From the NCBI GenBank assembly GCA_030998225.1, contig JAPYXD010000262.1:372001-436000 (forward strand): DNA of 64,000 nucleotides. The letters are read 5' to 3'. The position numbers and the translations under genes were made by a program. The DNA comes from Diplolepis rosae. Lineage: Eukaryota; Arthropoda; Insecta; Hymenoptera; Diplolepididae. This document shows positions 46,747 to 58,538 of the stretch, piece after piece (the stretch's first letter is position 1; every line of letters starts with the position of its first letter). The notes under the pieces are model-generated. The model searched no databases, had not been told where the DNA came from, and saw nothing but the letters and a program-made list of their open reading frames with translations.

Positions 46747-47806
46747 GGTCGAATGCTGGATGGAATGTTGGAATAGACGCTGGGGTTGCGGATGATGTCA
46801 AACTCCCTGTCCTAAATTCAGGAGATGACTCAGCCGTATATAGGTCCATGATTGCCTTTGTGGCAACTTCATCATCTTTCGATGCGTGGGGGCTCAGGGC
46901 CAAGCAATGCTTGGCGGCAGCAGTTACCGGCAAATGCCAAACTAAACTTGTGCGATTAAGGGGAGTCGGCGCAGACGTAACGGCTGAAGTGCCCGGTCAA
47001 CTAGTCCCTGATGGCGATTGGAGGTCAGTGGCAATCACTGTAAATGTTACCGACGAGCAAATCAATGCCCTGTCTCCTAGCGTGTTTAAACCCAAATCTA
47101 GTGCAGAGCATGCTATTGTGTATTGCTGCTACTAAAGCAAATTGGTGGGCTATGAATCACCATACGGGCCAGGCCGCCATGGTAGGCTATGCCCTAAAGG
47201 TGGCCAATGTTCACCTCTCTGATTTGCAAGACAACATACGCATGCAGCTTATGCATCTAATTGGTCATTGGTGCAGCACAATTTATATTCTTTCAATAGC
47301 TGGTGTCGAAGGCTTGCATATAACCGTTCCAGCTTGGGGTAATGAACCAGCCCATCCAATTGTTTTCTCTAATGACGCCCGGCTCAGATTTTCATCCCTC
47401 CCAGGGGGCACACACAGATTAGCTGTGGCATATGAAGGAGCAAAGAAATTGATTGCCAACAGAATACCAGAGATCAACTGAGTATTCGGACAATCAAATG
47501 GAGCAATACCTGGGTCGCATAGGTACATTTATAAGAGTGTTCTTTTCGACAACATCTCTCTGTCAATCACCCTATTTGACGCAGCTTAAGGTCGGGGGAT
47601 ACGAGGATTATTCAATCGATTGGTTTAACGCTTGTAATGCCTTTAAACTGAACCAACGATCAAACCAAGAGTCTCTGGCCGCTTTAATAGAAGGGGCTGC
47701 TAATCCCATGAATGACGATGAAGCAATCGAAAGGACCTGGGCTCGAAACACAGAGGAGTGGAAGCGTTCCTTTTTTCACAAAAAAAATTGTTTAAATATA
47801 TATTGA
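46672..47806 (+). pseudogene. Candidate viral nucleoprotein/capsid-like EVE, copy A
   Basis: The readable protein runs from about 46770 (IDAGVADDVKLPVLNS) through MIAFVATSSSFDAWGLRAKQ, a frameshift near 47110, WWAMNHHTGQAAMVGYALKV, MQLMHLIGHWCSTIYILSIA, a further shift near 47465, and a C-terminal DDEAIERTWARNTEEW stretch. About 335 residues in all. There are no introns and GC is about 48%, both unlike the flanks. A diverged relative is at 59.9-60.5 kb. No enzyme motif is seen. I infer a viral structural protein, most likely RNA-virus nucleoprotein or capsid, family unresolved. The first ~75 bases are an inverted copy of the coding 3' end. Confidence 0.5.
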
Positions 47807-48480
47807 AAATAGAGTTCGTTTATCATGGTGAGTGATACACTCTTCTAATTATCGACATAATCAACCGAAATGAGTTGGAAAAATTTATATATATTATGAT
47901 CCTTTTTTTATGACCCTGGCGTCTTCGTCTTCTAAAATCTGGAATTCCTGGTTGAATTGTCGTGTCATTACATTCAAAATAATTTGCCACAGGGTGCATG
48001 ATTAATGAAAACAACAGGGCTCTGATATGGCCCTTTATAGTCTTACGATTATGGATTTACATAAATAAAATCATAGTTTAGGCTTGATCGGTACAAACTG
48101 TAATTTATCTAATATTTGTAGCTATTTTCTATTATATCCATTTTTTTAAATATGGCAATACTAGGAAAATGTGAAAAGGCCCTAACAAGTTTGTCGTTAG
48201 TAGGGCAGTCCTTAGTAGTAGCATTACAGCAGCTACTTCTGGCCTATTCTATTTTGCCAAACTAGGGTTATTCCTGAAAATAATGATTAGGACTTGTATC
48301 GACCCTTTAGTGATAATAATATTCAAATACCTTCTTAAAATCTCAGTGAGAATAGTGTCATGGAAAAATTTGTGACCAACAGGAGAAAAGAAAGGGAAAA
48401 AGCAGCAATTTTGTTCTTAATTTTCACCGTTTTTCAGTGCAACATACCACCAATGCACTTTCAAGCTACATAAACAAATA
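47807..48480. other. AT-rich, nothing seen
   Basis: Inverted GTTAGTAGGGC/ GCCCTAAC-like words occur near 48180-48215; no gene is recognised. Confidence 0.3.
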
Positions 48481-48488
48481 AATTCTCA

Positions 48489-48517
48489 CTGATGAGGACT
48501 CCAATCTGAGTCGAAAC
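48489..48517 (+). ncRNA. Hammerhead-ribozyme-like core
   Basis: CTGATGA (48489-48495), a 5-bp stem GACTC/GAGTC with a CAATCT loop, then GAAAC (48513-48517) reproduces the conserved hammerhead order. One extra G stands between CTGATGA and the stem. Stem I/III partners and a cleavage triplet are not clear. Such cores are known in Penelope-like and other retroelements; none is identified here. Confidence 0.3.
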
Positions 48518-48952
48518 GTTTGAAAACATGAAACCTTGAGTTACATTTTTTCTGGACCTTAAAGCCAACTAAGAACATCAACAATATTTGAATATTATTA
48601 TGCATGAAAATTGTAAATCTCGCCAGTGCTCTGCTAGGCCTTGATTTTTATTCCAGCAGGGGTGAAATTAGCATATTAATTGATGTACCATGTTGAAACT
48701 TGAAGCTTATAGTTAAAAACCTTGAAGAACGTTTATTTGCTTAAAAATATTTATGATTGCAATATTATTATTACATTATTGTATTATATTATAATTACAT
48801 GATTTTACTTTTAATATATGAACAAGTAAAATCCACTTTTAAGTCGATACTTCATTTTTAAGACTTTAGAGAGAATTTGAAAAACCCGCCGAAAAAATTA
48901 GTACACATATTTTAAAGAGAATTTTCAACCCAGAAAAATGATTTATTTTACA

Positions 48953-49140
48953 GATAGAGCCGCCCAGCAATTTAAAAATAAATATAACTTCATCCATTTT
49001 CTCCAACATGAAATGGATTTTGGTATTCCAGCCGAGTAGCATTTCCATGTTGAGAAGATATTCCTCATCATTAGAATGTGATGTTTTCCCAAAAAAAACT
49101 GTGAGGCAAAGAAGAAAGAGAAGTGCACATACACTGTAAT
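48953..49140 (+). pseudogene. Exon fragment of a repeat-derived protein
   Basis: After TTTTACAG the frame reads DRAAQQFKNKYNFIHFLQHE then MDFGIPAE-stop-HF. The QFKN[KR]YNF...H..DFGI.AEWHFF pattern is known to me from repetitive insect genes of unknown function; here TAG replaces the tryptophan codon. Only this exon is visible. Confidence 0.4.
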
Positions 49141-49316
49141 AAGCAAATTATTTGACTCGAATTTCGATGTGAGAGGCGAGGGGACTCACACTAAAAAATC
49201 ACCCCGAATTACAAATTAATTTTTATTTTTAATTTCATACCAGCCAAAAATAATAGTTTTAGTGATTTGAAAATCATTTAAATTGTACCGTAAATCACGT
49301 AGGGAGCTCCGGAAAA

Positions 49317-50226
49317 ATGGAATCTGATGGGGTGACAGAGATGTTTCAACGTTCGGAAGAAAAACACGGCGTAAAATATGATAAGTATGTTGGCGATGGT
49401 GACTGTAAGACCTTCAAGGCTATTCTTACTGCCAAACCCTACGGCGACGATTTAGTTGTGAAAAGAAAAGAATGCGTGGGCCATGTGGAGAAGAGGGTGG
49501 GAAGACGGCTTAGGAACGTGAGAAAAGAAAAAAGACTCGGGGGAAAAGAAACCGGGACATTAACAAACATGGTGATAAATGAATTGACTACATTTTACGG
49601 ATTAGCCATTCGAAGAAACTCCGATTCAATTGAGAAAATGAGGCAGGCGATTTTCGCAATATTGGATCATTGCACCTCTTCGGACAAAAAACCGAAACAC
49701 ACGCTGTGTCCTTCAGGCGAGCAGAGTTGGTGCAAGTGGCGTCGAGCAGAGGCTACAGGTACTTTCAAAACTTTCAAACACAAACGAGTTCCTCTTAATT
49801 CTACAGTCATCAGAGAAATCCCACCGATTTATCATGAATTTTTTTCGGACGATTTACTTAAGCGATGTTTGGGGGCTCACACTCAAAATAGCAACGAGTC
49901 TTTGAACAGTTTTATTTGGAACATTGCACCAAAACATTTGCATTCCGGAAAATCCGTCATTGAGCTTGCGACTTATTTTGCTGTAATGACTTTCAATGAA
50001 GGATACCGAACAATCCTGAAAACTTTGGATGTCCTGGTCTTGACTGTGGGGCTGATATCAGACGCGTAAGTCACTAAACGTGACTTTGCGCGCGTCAACC
50101 GATCGGAAAAACGGATAAGTGACGCAGCTAAACAAGCAAGGATTAAAAAAAGAGAAGACCAGGCGGCGATGCAGGAGTCGTTTTTCGATCAGGAAGGAGA
50201 AATTTATGCTCCTGGTATCGCTGAAT
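49317..50226 (+). pseudogene. Mutator-like (MULE) transposase, C-terminal part
   Basis: The frame reads MFQRSEEKHGVKYDKYVGDG, AKPYGDDLVVKRKECVGHVE, GKETGTLTNMVINELTTFYG and CLGAHTQNSNESLNSFIWNI. This is the metazoan Mutator-like transposase domain: GDGD then ECVGHVxKR, and NESxNxxIW. The first catalytic aspartates would be upstream and are missing; the third acidic region is present. A frameshift near 50025-50110 precedes the tail (RIKKREDQAAMQESFFDQEG). The 5' part is absent, so the copy is a fragment. A 9-bp-duplicating foldback element lies nearby at 53265. Confidence 0.78.
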
Positions 50227-50590
50227 AATGGTGAGCTACTTAGAAACCGTTTTTTCTTGTTCCAAATCTGTGAATGCTTTTTCCCTGAAGTTACGTTTTT
50301 TGAACTGGTGCCGGGAATTACGCAAAATCTGTTCGACGGATGTCACTCAAACTTTTTTTTTAGATTCAGCAAACACACCGCTATCGTTGTCTGCTCAATT
50401 AGCTCATACATATGTTTATTTTTGTTTTTATAGCATCTCAAACATGAAAAAATTATTGTTTTTAGGAAAATTACTGCCATAATAATAAATTTATATATTT
50501 TCAAATGATTGAGCAGACAACGATAGTCAATGAAATAACGAATAAAATTGTATTTGGGTTTTTTGTTTCAGACCACTTGGATAGGCTTAA
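50227..50590. other. Spacer between MULE fragment and P-like element
   Basis: AT-rich; a short pair TTGTCTGCTCAAT (50387) and ATTGAGCAGACAA (50508) is inverted. Nothing else. Confidence 0.3.
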
Positions 50591-50593
50591 TTC

Positions 50594-50622
50594 GAGTCCC
50601 TAGAATAACAGAGTCTGGCCAC
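50594..50622 (+). repeat. Left terminal inverted repeat of P-like element
   Basis: GAGTCCCTAGAATAACAGAG then TCTGGCCAC; matches the reverse complement of 58270-58298. Confidence 0.92.
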
Positions 50623-50639
50623 TCAACCGCTTTGTCCTT

Positions 50640-52176
50640 CAAAATGGCGGCCGCTTGGCCGTTATACGCAGGCGCGAGCTTTAACAGCTGTTTGACGGTT
50701 GTGAATGTGTGAAATCAGTGAAATTTGTTGACATTAGTTGATTCCTCCAAAAAATCAGTGTTTTGAAAGGTCAAAAAGTCGAAAACAGTAAGTAATTTGT
50801 TATATTTTTGCCGGGGATTGCGTAAACAGAACGAGTATCCCAGATGACATTCGTAATTATGAAATTATCATGGGAAAATCATGCGTCATGATTTTTATGT
50901 TTTCAGCATGAGAAAAAATAATAAAATTCGTCAATTTTCGGACAAATTGTCGTCAAAATTTGACGAGGTCCATAAGTAATTGATTTTCTCTTTTGGGATA
51001 AAAAATTATTCGTTCCATGAAAAATGTTATTACAAGATTTGAAAAACTCGTGTAATGAGAATTTCAACAATAAATAAATAAAGCGGTATAAATTTTGAAA
51101 GTGCAGAGAAATTTTCTATACATAAATTTCTCAAATTAATACAATTTATCGAAAATCCGAAATTTGTCCATGAAATCCTGATATACTTTTTTCTAATTCC
51201 ATAATTTTGTTCAAAATGTTACATTTTTAATAAATTTAAAAATTCATTTGAATTGAAATTATTTTCTGAAATTGTAAACTTTTTTTCACAAAATGAAAAA
51301 ATGTTTATATATGTGCAAAAATTTGTTTAGAAATTAGTTTATTTTAAAAAATATTCTCATATATACTCTTAAAATTCGAGTATTTCTTGCAATTCAATTT
51401 TACGTGATTATATGTAGTTTAATTGTTGACGTTACCTTTGCTGAAATACATATATATTTTTTATTAAAAATATATAAATATACATATAATACTGAAACAT
51501 ATAACTTATGTCTTATATAAAAAAAATATAATTATTTTCCTTTTACAAATAGCAGGTTCGAAAAGCGAAATATATATTGAACATTTGCAAATTTTGCAAG
51601 GATGTGTGATACCTGAAAATTTTTTAATAATTATTTAAATAGGAATCCTAAAAATATGTACATTTATTTTATAAATTCAAAATTCAATCAAAAATACAAA
51701 ATGTATACATTTGTAGAACAATTTTTTTGTGAAACTTATTTTTGTCAATTTTTGTGTACCATTTCAGAAAATGGAACACATTTTTCTCTATTCTCCTCTC
51801 TTCTGGTATTAATGATACGTGTTGGACAATTAAGATAAAGTTTTAAATTGAAAGGTTTTCTTCTTTTTTCCAATCTTTTTCAAATTTTTCTATCGTCAAT
51901 AATTATGCAACATAATATTAAATGTAATAGAGGATTTTTGCATAAGTACAATAACTTTCAGTAAATCATTCAAAATCATCACATGAACTTTTCAATGTAT
52001 TTCTCATTATTTGTGTACAATGAGAAAATACCTGTAATATCTGATGAGTTCCAAGGCATGAGAAAAAGAAGCATGGATGCAATCGAAATTATTATTGCTT
52101 GCTGTATTTTTGCATTAATCATGATGATGATCCGTGTCGCTGACTCTAATAAGTAAAGTAATGGTTTCAGTTTACC
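50640..52176 (+). other. 5' region of P-like element
   Basis: GC-rich subterminal part (ATGGCGGCCGC at 50645) probably holds promoter and transposase-binding sites; the rest is AT-rich and would be 5' UTR or intron. A short frame at 51656-51838 is not supported. Confidence 0.35.
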
Positions 52177-55100
52177 ATGACGATGACTTGCTCTATTCCT
52201 AAATGCAAAATGCGTCGGAAAAAAGGAATCAAAATTTATATGGCTCGAATTCCAAAAAATCCTACTTTGAGGGAAAAGTGGATTTCGAGTATTGCTCAAT
52301 ATACACCCGAATGGCAGCCAGGACCAAATTCAGTTGTTTGTGAGGTACTTCATTGTTTCTTGTGTTTTATTAATAATTAGTAAAAATGAATACAAAGCGA
52401 TTGTAATAAAATTTTAGTATTACTATTTATTTTTTAATCGAATAAAATATGTGAAAAATTGTAGGATGAACTTTCTGATTGCATGATAAATGAAATAAAT
52501 TCAATTACATAATATTTATGAAAATTATATACTAAATAAATATATATATGTGCATTTTTACAGTTACATTTTACTGATGACATGTGGGAGAAATAACGTG
52601 TCGACCAAGCCCGAAAACTAAAATGTTCTGCGTTTCCCAACATCTTTCCAGCCGTCACGGTACTGTAAATATTGTAGATATAATGAAATTCTTAGTTGGA
52701 AGGCTGATTCCAATTGTTTATGTATGCACTTTTACTTTATTAGACCACTAATAAAGATTTTATAATTGTAGGAACTTGAAGTTCCTGAAGTTGCTGTTCC
52801 TGAAGCTGCTGAAGTTGCTGTTCCTGAAGCTGCTGCTGTTCCTGAAGTTGCTGTCTCTGAGTTTCCTGAATTTGCTGTTAACTTGGGATATACCCATGAA
52901 GCCGAACTTGACACTAATCATCAGAAGAGGTGGAGAATCATCCACAGATACAAAGTGTAAGTTTGTATGTTATTACATTATATACATTTTCCCCTGTATA
53001 AAATGGAAGAATGAAAAGAAATAGAAGGGAATAGCAAAGTGAAAATGTTTGATTCACTTTCTTAATTCCCTACTATTCTGTTTGGCTGTCTTCAATAACT
53101 CCCAAAGAATCGAAAAACATTTTTAATGCTTTTAGAAGAAAATAGAAAATGGTTTCCCACTCTTTTAGAAGAAGTGACAACAATTTGCATTATTTTAGAA
53201 GAACTAGAAATTATTTCTATGTTTTTTAAAGAATCGACATGAATTTCAACTCTCGAATAAGAATAGCTGCGTGTCAGCAGCGACACGAGATTCAAATTTT
53301 CAAAAAAGTTTATGCAGTCCGATAGCCCAACGTTCGCCCATGTGTGCCCAGCCAATAAATTATTTTGCCCACCCTCCGAAAAAAAGTTATGGGCAAAACA
53401 AATTTTCCTACAAAAATTTGTTCCAGCACCCCCATATTGGAATTTAACAAAAAACTGTACAGTTGGATTGCCCAAGGTTGTCCACATTTGCATGGCTACC
53501 GAATAACTTTTCTTTACCCATCCCCCAAAAAAAGTTATGAGCAAGGGAAATTATTAGATAATAAATTTGTTCTTGGTGCACTGTTACATTTGACTTTCGC
53601 TGACAACTTAACGCTGCACTAATTGACAACAAAAATTTCCCTGGAAAAATTGTTCCAGCACCCTCAATCCCGAATTCTGAAAAATACTGGATGCAGTTAG
53701 ATTGCCCAAGGTTTACTTACGTTAGTCCTACCCATAAATTTTTTCATCCTCCCTCCAAAAAATGTTATATAGGAGAAATAAATTCTTTGCACACGACTTT
53801 TGGACATATATTTTAGAATACATATAAAATTAATGTCCAATTCATGTCATGAATGTTATTTACATACATAAATACATTTCTAAGACTCGTGTTCAAAAAA
53901 TTTGTGTTGCCCGTAAATTTCTTTCTGGAGGGCAAGCAAATAAATGTATACGTGTAGTGCAAACGTAAGTGAACCTTGTATGGGCAATCCAACTGGATTG
54001 AGTATTTTGCGAAACTCACAATTAAGAGGGCTAGAACAATTTTACAGGGGAAATTTTTCTTGTTAGTTAGTGGGTAAATTTTCCTTTTGGGCAATGCAGC
54101 GGTGGTTAAGTTTTCAGCGGAATGCAAATTTAACGGCGCACCAAGAACAAATATATTGTCTAACAATTACCCTTGCCCATAACTTTTTTTCAAGTGTGAG
54201 CAAAAGAAGTTATTTGTTGGGCAAATGTGGGCAAACCTTAGGGGATCCAACTGCTTCAACTTTTCGGCAAAATTCTAAGATATCACGCAGCTAATAAGAA
54301 TCAGAAAATGATACTTCTATTCTCTTTTAAGAATTAAAATGCAAAAAGAATTGAAATGCATAAATTATTGAAATGGATTTTTTAATTAAATTTTCATTTT
54401 CATAAAGAAAGTCGAATAGGACATCTCCAATTTTCTATGCAAAGCAATGTTGTAATACTTAATTAACGAAAATGGTTGTATTGCAGGATTCAACTTCGAC
54501 TAATATCGAATCACGTGAAAGTGATCACATCAAAGAACTACAAGTGAAATTGGCAAACACAAAAAGGAAATTAGCCAAAGCAAATATGAAAATTCAAAAA
54601 GCCGATGCGATTCTCCGCAAAACAGCGAAACGACAACAGACATGGCTCAACACATATTCAAAGCAAAGAAGAGAAAATATGAAATTGAAGAAACAGCTTT
54701 CGCAACTCACGTCTGCTACGAAGAACATCTTCTGCGAGGACCAGATTCTGGCGTTAACCAGAAAATCTTCAAGAGGAGTTCATTGGTCAAATGACACAAT
54801 AAAAAAAGCACTGAGGCTTAAATTTGCTTGCGGTTCAGCTGGTTACACCGAGCTACAAGCACAGAAGATTCCTCTTCCATCAGAACGGACTTTGCGAAGA
54901 ACATTAGAAAGCATTGACTTTGAGGAAGGCATCTGCAATGGAGCTTTTGAGTAGCTGCGTGAAGCTACAGAACTTTTTGAAGACGATAGGTCTATGGATG
55001 CAGTGCTGGGTTTGGACGAAATGGCAATACGACCATCGCAAGAATTTGATCCTTCAACCAAAAGATATTGCGGGCTATCATCTTTTCCTACCAGTGATGG

Positions 55101-56843
55101 TTAATACCTGTTTCCTCTCTTATTTCTTTACACACAATTAATTTGCAATGCACTGTACAACTTTTATCATGTTTCTTCCCTAACCCTACTTTTATGTTGT
55201 GTTATGTAGGAAATTCGAATGCTTATGCTACCCACGGATTAATTTTCATGTTGTCCGGAATATTTTCACGGTGGAAGTATACTGTGGCATACTACTTCAC
55301 AGCTGACAGTATGCTTGGAGGGGATTTGAAACCAATAATTGAATAAATTATAGAACGCGCAGAAGAGATAGGCATTCGAGTCCACTTAGTTGCAAGTGAC
55401 ATGGGGCCAGTAAATGGGGCGATGTGGAGAGCATTCGGAGTGTGCATTGCTGGCAGCCATTCAAGAATTATAAATTCAATTCCCCATCCATGCGATCCTT
55501 TCCGCAAGTTGTGGTTTTCTCCTGATTCTGGCCATTTGTTCAAGAACCTCAAATGGACCCTATTAAACAACAAAACAATTGAATTGCCCCAATGGTTCGT
55601 TAAAAGTAATAATTTACTATCTTCAACTGTACGCAGTGGGCACATTTCTGAGCTTGCTGAATTTCAAGAGGGTTCGGATTTGTTAATGGCTCCAAAAATT
55701 ACCTGGAATGAATTAGCTTTAGGGAATTTTGCTAAAATGAAAGTGAACAAAGCCGTTAATTTGTTATCTTCGGTAACGAGTTCGTCGTTAATTTTTCTGG
55801 CAGATGAAGACCCCCAAAAGGAAGAGTACCGTACAACTGCATTATTTATAGAAGTTGTATCGAAGTGGTTTCAACTTGTAACGTCTCGAAATCATAAGTT
55901 TGCTCTTGGTTATAGACCTGGTGATGAGGAATCGGAATTCAAATACACGGAAGCTGTAGTTTTTTTGGAAGATGTAGTAAGACTATTTTCGGACATGAAA
56001 ATAGGAGAAAAAGGAGGTTTTAAACCTGTACAGCGTGGTGTACTTCTTACGACCAAATCTGTTTTGGAAATAGCTGATTACCTCATTGGAGAGCACAAAT
56101 ATCGATTCGTACTCACTGGTCGTTTCTCAACAGATTGCATTGAAAATCTGTTTTCGTCCTTGCGGGCCAAACAGCCCATTCCAACAGCTCTGCAGTTCAA
56201 ACAAAATTTGAAAGTCGTTACTGTCTCAAAATATCTACGACCTGTGAACAATAGCAGCTATAGTGCAGATGACCGCGTTTTGGTTGGCAATTTTTTGAAA
56301 AAGCCAAAATCTAAGAAGCCTGCAGAAGCCCCGCCAGCTCTACAGATGCCAGATTTCTCTTCAGTTCCAATTGATCTTGACGATGTCCAATTGAATGTCC
56401 TATATTATGATGCTGGATATATTTTTTCTCGAATCCAGGAAAACAATTCAATTTGCAGAGAGTGCATTGATTCAGCTGGTTCAATCTCTGAAATTCCCAA
56501 CATACCCTATGCAAAATTGACAAAGTTGAAACGTTTTCGGGAGGGAACACTTTTCTTCGTCAATGAAGATGTTTTCGACTTTTTCAAAAAGATGGAAGTC
56601 ATTTTTCGCCAGAATATTTCCCATATTCGCAACATTCAAGCAGAGGGGTTCGATGCTGTCAGATTCTACAAAGATATTATGAAAAACATTCCATGCGAGA
56701 AATTGAAAAATTGCCACGGACTAAAATCAGTAGCTATCTCGCGCCTTGTTACATTCCGTCTTCGAATTGCGAAGAAAAAAATCAGAGCCGCGAGAAAAAA
56801 TTACAATAGCAAGTCTATGGCAATGCACACTACCGTTACGTAG
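52177..56843 (+). pseudogene. P-like transposase with THAP finger, three nonsense codons
   Basis: Six exon-like parts: 52177-52344 (CSIPKCKMRRKKGIKIYMAR...CE), 52564-52659 (LHFTDDMW, KLKCSAFPNIFP) together form the THAP C2CH finger; 52771-52957 is a VPEVA/VPEAA repeat linker; 54487-55097 holds a coiled coil and the P-type HTH, then LDEMAIRPSQEFDP; 55210-56843 has the rest of the catalytic core and helicase-like GTP-binding insert, with LVASDMGPVNGAMWRAFGV and TDCIENLFSSLRAK. TAA near 52595, TAG at 54954 and TAA at 55345 interrupt otherwise good frames; each could arise from one base change. No frameshifts are seen. THAP9/P-family identity is strong. Confidence 0.88.
53265..54292. mobile_element. 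Foldback/MITE in P-like intron with 9-bp duplication
   Basis: Ends AGCTGCGTG and CACGCAGCT are inverted, and AATAAGAAT flanks at 53256-53264 and 54293-54301. The arms (about 53300-53770 and 53880-54290) are inverted copies with repeated words (GTTGGATTGCCCAAGG, GGGCAAAxTTT). A 9-bp duplication fits Mutator-type or foldback elements. It lies in the intron between the third and fourth transposase exons. Confidence 0.88.
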
Positions 56844-58269
56844 TTGCCCCATTTATGTGTTTCCCTAATTAATTTTCTGATTGATTGAGTGAATCTTATT
56901 GTGGATATTATCAAATTAAAAATCAAGTTCCTCTAAACTTATAAAATACTACCATTTAATTTAAATGTAATGATTTAACGTTTAATTTTTAATTTAATTT
57001 TCAGTATTATAATAGGGTATCAAATCCTAATTTAAGATGCCTTCTGATTTCGAATAAAATCAGAAGGCGCGGATTGCGGTTTGTTTTGCCGCAATCCGCA
57101 TCGTTCCGCTGGGTTACTTTAATTTGTAATGCACATAATTTATTTTTACCAGGATAAATATACAACATATATTTATGCATGGTGTAAATATATTGAAATA
57201 AGGTGCAGTGAATAATAAATGTGAACGACGTAAAATTTGAAAGTACCGTGTTTTTCTTACCTTCCACATGCATCATTCCAAAATCCTGTATGACGATAAT
57301 AATTCTAATTCGCAATGTTTACCTACAATATCACTGCTATATTTATTTGGCGACAAATCATTTATGCTAATATTTATCAATTTTTCATTGATATACGGTA
57401 CTACTTCATATTCCCAAAGAGATGGTAATAATTATTTCCTATTCCTTTCTCATTTCTTTCTATTGGATTAATTTCTTAAAGTATCATTTCTTGAATTGCC
57501 ATTACTTGACTTGCCATTACTTGACTTCTATAATGATTTTCATTAATATTATACTGCATTTCCAACTGTCCGTTTACAAATTTTTATTAATTTTAATGTA
57601 CTTCAATTAATTTTCATTCATGGTTAATAAATTTTATTAATTATATTCGATTTATTAATTGATTGTTTTCTTTTCTTATATTCCATTACAAATTATTCGT
57701 ATTATTTCCCTGTAAAAAAAGTAATGGATAGAAATAAATCCATTTATATACAATATATGCATCTATTGATTTAAATTGAATATTATAAATCACCAATTTA
57801 CCCTTAGTTATTCCAATTAATTTTTATTGTTGATTTTTATAAAAATAATAAAATTTTATAATCAATTTATTTTTAACCGTATGAAAATATTTATATATTG
57901 TATAATTTTATTTATCATTATAAAATAGGTATTACATATTTTGAAACTCAATTGTAAAAACATGCATACATTAAGTTTTTTTATTCTTAAAAACTTATCC
58001 ACTAAAAATTCGAAACAAAATGTCCACTTGATTCGTTTTTGTTATCTGATTTTGTATATCCTACGTATAAAATCGCAATATATCATTTATTACATTCAAT
58101 TTACTCGCGCTTACGTTGTTTACTTGCTTATTTACACTAATAAAGTGTCATTAAACACTTGACCATGAACGATCAAATTTGAAAGTTGAAGTTCCCCGCT
58201 GTGCTCTGGGATTGGTTCCGCCATTTATGAGGGCACTTTACCAACGACCAATCCGCGCTCGCGACAACC
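56844..58269 (+). other. 3' region of P-like element
   Basis: AT-rich 3' UTR or spacer. Two consecutive perfect hairpins at 57039-57099 are listed separately. The last 100 bases are GC-rich like the left subterminal region. Confidence 0.4.
57039..57099. repeat. Two adjacent perfect hairpins
   Basis: GCCTTCTGATTT/AAATCAGAAGGC (12 bp, 6-base loop) is followed without a gap by GCGGATTGCGG/CCGCAATCCGC (11 bp, 9-base loop). Either a tiny palindromic insertion or an RNA 3'-end structure of the transposase gene. Confidence 0.85.
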
Positions 58270-58298
58270 GTGGCCAGACTCTGTTATTCTAGGGACTC
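58270..58298 (-). repeat. Right terminal inverted repeat of P-like element
   Basis: GTGGCCAGACTCTGTTATTC then TAGGGACTC, reverse complement of the left end. Confidence 0.92.
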
Positions 58299-58538
58299 TA
58301 GGCTTAATCGTCGGCACAAGGTTTTTTGAAGGTTCCGGTCGAGATCATAAAGACGTCACGAGTGACAAGATAATGAACTCAAAATATTATATAAGAAAGA
58401 CATTAAAATGCTTCATTCAATAAAAAAAATTCTCGTCATTATCTTTCGTTGTTTGCTTGCAATTAATTCTTAAAAATGCGTGTTCACATCAAGTCGCGAA
58501 CCAGAAGACCCCCTTAAAGTGCTGTAATAAGGCAACAA

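Larger units (their letters stand above)
50591..58299 (+). mobile_element. P-like DNA transposon, apparently end to end
   Basis: The left end (50594-50622) and right end (58270-58298) share a 28-29-bp inverted repeat AGTCCCTAGAATAACAGAGT + CTGGCCAC. Direct repeats AGGCTTAA at 50583-50590 and 58300-58307 give the 8-bp duplication typical of P elements. Inside is a THAP-P-transposase gene (52177-56843). The ~7.7-kb length is inflated by a 1.03-kb insertion. Flanks at the extreme ends (TTCG/AGAG) do not pair, so one end may have lost 1-3 bases. Confidence 0.88.
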
